Part shown: positions 13,922-16,857 of the stretch, piece by piece
How positions within the stretch are numbered: position 1 is the stretch's first letter
Layout of the letters: the number at the start of each line of letters is the position of its first letter
From: UBA6115 sp964534515
GTDB taxonomy: Bacteria; Bacillota; Clostridia; Christensenellales; Aristaeellaceae
DNA length: 16,857 nt
Assembly (NCBI GenBank): GCA_964534515.1
Contig: CAZHPW010000050.1
Location: 1-16,857 of the forward strand
Direction: 5' to 3'
Notes under the pieces: generated by a model
Told to the model about the DNA's origin: nothing
What the model saw: the letters and a program-made list of their open reading frames with translations, nothing else
Database searches by the model: none
Translations under genes and position numbers: made by a program

Positions 13922-14772
13922 GCCGGGATTTGCAGGAGTTTCAATATAAAATTTCACTCGGTCAAAACTTCATCTTCGATGAAGATTTGCTGAACAACCT
14001 TGTTGCACAAACGCCGGTTGGCAAGGATGATGTGGTTCTTGAAATCGGCGCTGGGCGCGGGGATTTGACCCTGGCGCTCACCCAGAAAGCCAAGCAGGTC
14101 ATCACGGTTGAGATTGACCCAAGGCTTGAGATAGTCCTTATGGACAGGTTTAGCAACCACAGCAACATCCGCCTGGTCATGGGCGATATCATGAAGACAG
14201 ACATCGGGGAGCTGATGAAGGGTTTCTCAGCGTTTCATGTGGTCGCGAACCTGCCCTATTATTTGACAACGCCGATATTAAGTCTGCTGCTTCGCTCTGA
14301 ATTGCCTATTCAAAGTATCAGTGTCATGGTACAAAAGGAAGCTGCCCAGCGCGTTCTGGCAATGCCAGGCACGCCGGAGTACGGACCCCTGGCCGTCATG
14401 GCCGCTTTACGAGGAGAACCCCGTGAGACTGTTTCGGTTCCGGCGCGGTGCTTTACCCCGCCGCCCAAGGTGGACAGCGTCTTTCTGGTTATCCCTGTTC
14501 ATGCAGAATTGCCCGGAAATGTGAACAACCTTGTTCTTTTTGAGAAGGTGGTGGAAACTGCCTTCCTGATGCGGAGAAAAACGCTGGTTAACAACCTGAT
14601 GAGGTCGTTTTCCATGCAGCGGCAGGAGGCAATTGATTGCCTTATGGCGATAGGACTTGATGAGAAAGTACGCGGGGAAACCCTCACCCTTCAGCAATTT
14701 ATTGATTTATATTACAAAATCGGCCAATTGTTATTAATCCGTAACAATATCGTAACAAAGGTTTACAAATAA
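13918..14772 (+). CDS. rsmA: 16S rRNA (A1518/A1519) N6-dimethyltransferase (KsgA)
   Basis: Adds two methyl groups to each of two adjacent adenines near the 3' end of 16S rRNA as a late 30S assembly checkpoint. Motifs in order: LGQNFI (14-19), SAM-binding EIGAGRGDLT (42-51), Glu65 (VEID), GD at 89-90 and the catalytic NLPYY (111-115). The C-terminal helical domain starts near 190 with TPPPKVDSVF. The 284 residues are typical, but the last ~13 (IRNNIVTKVYK region) do not look like family sequence and are encoded by the DNA carrying the regulatory repeats and -35 of the next promoter. The start overlaps rpe by 4 nt. No clear terminator follows. Confidence 0.95.
   Translation: MSRDLQEFQYKISLGQNFIFDEDLLNNLVAQTPVGKDDVVLEIGAGRGDLTLALTQKAKQVITVEIDPRLEIVLMDRFSNHSNIRLVMGDIMKTDIGELMKGFSAFHVVANLPYYLTTPILSLLLRSELPIQSISVMVQKEAAQRVLAMPGTPEYGPLAVMAALRGEPRETVSVPARCFTPPPKVDSVFLVIPVHAELPGNVNNLVLFEKVVETAFLMRRKTLVNNLMRSFSMQRQEAIDCLMAIGLDEKVRGETLTLQQFIDLYYKIGQLLLIRNNIVTKVYK
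14740..14756 (+). promoter_or_regulatory. Candidate response-regulator operator, hexamer direct repeat (WalR/PhoP-like)
   Basis: CGTAAC occurs twice (14740-14745 and 14751-14756) separated by 5 nt, so the half sites are 11 bp apart, one helical turn. Both copies continue as CGTAACAA. An opposing TTGTTA at 14728-14733 adds a third half site, forming the 7-bp inverted repeat ATTGTTA/TAACAAT at 14727-14748. The layout matches the WalR consensus as I recall it (TGTWAH, 5 nt, TGTWAH) except for C instead of T at the first position of each half. It ends 5 nt before the -35 of the following promoter, a fitting place for an activator. It lies within the 3' end of rsmA, so chance is possible. Confidence 0.42.
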
Positions 14773-14790
14773 GAAATAATCTGCTATCAT
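14762..14790 (+). promoter_or_regulatory. Sigma-A-type promoter for the cell-wall protein gene
   Basis: The -35 TTTACA (14762-14767, 5 of 6) and -10 TATCAT (14785-14790, 5 of 6) are separated by 17 nt. TG at 14782-14783 makes an extended -10. Predicted start of transcription is near 14797, leaving a leader of about 23 nt that contains AAGGAG at 14807-14812. The -35 lies inside the last codons of rsmA, so the next gene can be expressed apart from the upstream operon. Confidence 0.75.
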
Positions 14791-14819
14791 GTGCTCACCT
14801 GAATTGAAGGAGAGAGCCC

Positions 14820-16857
14820 GTGAAGCATCCACGTTATTTGCAACGCATCTGTGTCTTAATGTTAATCAGTATTATGCTGATTCCGACAGCCAAAGCCTAT
14901 TCGCCGGAGACCTTGTATCTTGGGCAAAGGGGAGAGCTGGTTCGCGCCATGCAATCCGGCTTGAAATTTGTCGGTCATGATATCAAGGTTGACGGTGTAT
15001 TTGGAAAGAACACCGAAAGCGCTGTTGTCGCGTTTCAAAAACAAAACCGACTCACTGCCGACGGTCTTGCCGGCAGAAAAACCCTGGATGTGCTGTATCA
15101 GTTGGCGCCTCAGTTCAAGCCCGATGCAAGCCTTGCCCAGACGCCATCAGGGAGCGGCAGTTCTTCCGCTGCCAAACCGGTCATTTCTGAAACCACAACC
15201 ACGCCCCTGGGCACCATGTATGTCTATACTTCAAACAAGGGTTCGCTGAACCTTCGCAACCGCCCTTCCCACGGGAATACCACCTTTGCCCAACTGCCGT
15301 TTGGCACAGCGGTTGAGGTTATCAATACCCTGGGCAGCTGGACCCAGGTGAAGGCCAATGGCCAGACCGGCTATGTAGTTTCTTCCTATCTACGCGCCTC
15401 TCAATCCAGTACGCCTGTACAGAATGACCCGATTGTGAAGCCCGAAGCACCAACACAACCGGTCCAAAGCGTCAGCGGCAACCAAGCCCAGGTTGTCACG
15501 GCAAACCGCGGCAGTTTGAATATGCGTAATAAAGCGTCCTATTCCGGGATGGTGCTTATTCAGGTTCCTTACCTGGCTTTGGTCGACGTCCTGTCCAAAA
15601 GCGGCTCCTGGAGCAAAATCAGCTACATGAACTATACCGGGTATGTGGTCAGCTCCTATCTAAAAACCTCTGCCAGCAATCCCGTTGTAAAGCCGGAGAC
15701 ACCGGCAAAGCCCGAACAACCCGAACAGCCAAATACCAATTTACCGGTCAGCGGTGAGAAAGCGACGGTTAACAACGCTTCGGGCCGTTATCTGAACTTC
15801 CGCAGCACGCCTGCTCAGAACAACAACATCATCGGCCAGATTCCCTCCGGTACGGTGCTTTCCCTGGTGAGCAAAGGCAATGATTGGTGTGAGGTTGTTT
15901 TCAATGGCAGCAGGGGCTATGTCATGACCTCCTTCCTGAAGTTTGATGCCAAGGAAACTCCGGTGGCACCGGCAGAACCAACTGTCCCCAAAGATGAGGT
16001 TGAACAGCCGCTTGAGGAAGAGGTTAAAGCGGAGGCTACCTTCCCGCGCGTTCTAAAAGCCGGGCTGAAGGGTGCTGACGTCAAAGAGCTGCAGACTAGG
16101 CTTGCCAAGCTGAAGTACACCGTTTCCATCAATTCAGTCTATGACGCGATGACCAAAGAAGCGGTCACCGATTTCCAGAATCAGAACTATCTGAAGGCTG
16201 ACGGTATCTTCGGCAGTGAAAGCGCGGGCGTCCTCCTGAGCGGCTCAGCCAGACTGGCGACTGATCCCAAATTGTCCTTTGCGACCCTGCGCATTGACAA
16301 CAGCAACAGCGCGGTCACCAAGATGCAGGAAGCCCTCAAAGCGCTGGGATACCCCCTCAGTGTCAACGGCAAGTATGATATCCCCACCCACCAGGCTGTA
16401 GTGGCCTTTCAGCAGCGAAACGGCCTAACCATCACCGGCGTAGCTAACCCGGCGACCCAGGCGGCCATCTTTGCTTCCGGTGCCAAACCTTATAGCACCA
16501 AAGTGAGCGGTATTGGCGCTTCAGAGGGCAAGGGAGGCGGCCCTTCCACCTCCCAGGTCAAACTGCTTCACTGGTTTGAAGACGTCAAGAAAAGCGCCTC
16601 TGGCGGCCAATACGCTACGGTTTATCATCCCGGCAGCGATTCCAGCTTCAAGGTGCGTTTCTACTCAATGGGCAACCATGCGGACTCTGAGCCCGCGACC
16701 TGGAGAGACACCCAGATTATGAACCGGGCTTTTGGCACACCTTCCTGGAACATCAACACCGTCTATGTCAAATTACCGGACGGCAGGTGGACCCTGGCCG
16801 CGATGCACAACAGGCCGCACTTGACCGGCGCTGTCAGCGCCAATGGCTTTGGCGGAC
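14820..16857 (+). CDS. Secreted multidomain SH3b / peptidoglycan-binding protein (partial, runs off the window)
   Basis: An open frame of 679 codons without stop starts at GTG 14820, 7 nt after AAGGAG (14807-14812). The first 26 residues are a signal peptide with a hydrophobic core and an AKA cleavage site. Domains in order: peptidoglycan-binding repeat (33-96), a Ser/Ala/Thr linker, three bacterial SH3 domains (141-191, 231-281, 322-373) joined by Pro/Glu-rich linkers, two more peptidoglycan-binding repeats (about 408-472 and 488-556), and a C-terminal domain from about 580. That domain contains NHADSEP, a conserved-looking DTQIMNRAFG and AMHNRPH (661-667), then is cut by the window edge. 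The protein should sit outside the membrane bound to wall glycan. Whether the last domain is a hydrolase, a transpeptidase or a binding module is unknown. Its own promoter separates it from the upstream operon. Confidence 0.9.
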   Translation, partial: MKHPRYLQRICVLMLISIMLIPTAKAYSPETLYLGQRGELVRAMQSGLKFVGHDIKVDGVFGKNTESAVVAFQKQNRLTADGLAGRKTLDVLYQLAPQFKPDASLAQTPSGSGSSSAAKPVISETTTTPLGTMYVYTSNKGSLNLRNRPSHGNTTFAQLPFGTAVEVINTLGSWTQVKANGQTGYVVSSYLRASQSSTPVQNDPIVKPEAPTQPVQSVSGNQAQVVTANRGSLNMRNKASYSGMVLIQVPYLALVDVLSKSGSWSKISYMNYTGYVVSSYLKTSASNPVVKPETPAKPEQPEQPNTNLPVSGEKATVNNASGRYLNFRSTPAQNNNIIGQIPSGTVLSLVSKGNDWCEVVFNGSRGYVMTSFLKFDAKETPVAPAEPTVPKDEVEQPLEEEVKAEATFPRVLKAGLKGADVKELQTRLAKLKYTVSINSVYDAMTKEAVTDFQNQNYLKADGIFGSESAGVLLSGSARLATDPKLSFATLRIDNSNSAVTKMQEALKALGYPLSVNGKYDIPTHQAVVAFQQRNGLTITGVANPATQAAIFASGAKPYSTKVSGIGASEGKGGGPSTSQVKLLHWFEDVKKSASGGQYATVYHPGSDSSFKVRFYSMGNHADSEPATWRDTQIMNRAFGTPSWNINTVYVKLPDGRWTLAAMHNRPHLTGAVSANGFGG

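Noticed and set aside
14727..14748. Inverted repeat ATTGTTA/TAACAAT as rsmA terminator
   Set aside because: The stem is AT-rich and weak, no T-run follows, and it lies within the rsmA coding region. It is better explained as part of an operator or chance.
14789..14980. Small ATG frame at 14789 in another frame
   Set aside because: It overlaps the well-supported GTG-started secreted protein, which has a ribosome binding site, signal peptide and recognisable domains.

Overview
The window is one long, gene-dense, plus-strand block of housekeeping genes. It follows a gene order widely conserved in Bacillota: yicC, gmk, rpoZ, coaBC, priA, def, fmt, rsmB, rlmN, stp, prkC, rsgA, rpe, rsmA. A cell-wall protein gene follows and runs off the right edge. 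The PP2C phosphatase / PASTA kinase pair next to rsgA and rpe, the strong AGGAGG-like ribosome binding sites, and the multidomain SH3b / peptidoglycan-binding secreted protein point to a Gram-positive, probably clostridial, bacterium of moderate to high GC. This is inferred from gene content and order; I cannot name a genus. The run of exactly 100 N suggests a draft or metagenome assembly.

Layout. Positions 1-138 hold a good sigma-A-type promoter (TTTTCA, 17-nt spacer, extended -10 TATAAT at 106-111) driving yicC (RNase-like), gmk, rpoZ and coaBC. Then come priA, def and fmt (replication restart, N-terminal Met processing and initiator formylation), and rsmB and rlmN (rRNA methylation). stp and prkC form a reversible Ser/Thr phosphorylation pair. 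rsgA, rpe and rsmA cover 30S maturation, the pentose phosphate pathway and 16S rRNA dimethylation. Almost every junction overlaps (4 or 8 nt) or is separated by only a few bases, so the 14 genes look like one translationally coupled operon. The common theme is translation start-up and ribosome maturation, plus nucleotide/CoA supply and a growth-signalling kinase.

From 14727 to 14820 a new transcription unit begins inside the 3' end of rsmA. It has a second strong promoter (TTTACA, 17 nt, TATCAT with TG extension) preceded by a hexamer direct repeat with an 11-bp period that resembles a WalR/PhoP-type operator. It drives a GTG-started secreted protein with a signal peptide, three peptidoglycan-binding domains, three SH3b domains and a C-terminal His/Asp/Glu-rich domain cut by the window end.

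The most unusual element is in rsmB. The 16S rRNA m5C methyltransferase carries a roughly 300-residue N-terminal extension that is Arg/Gly/Pro-rich and mostly made of a 57-bp (19-residue) tandem repeat. A 100-N assembly gap interrupts it. The extension has its own good ribosome binding site and no alternative start close to the NusB domain, so it looks truly translated. Also notable: remA, which often lies between yicC and gmk in this gene order, is absent. No tRNA, rRNA, CRISPR, insertion sequence or phage feature was seen.
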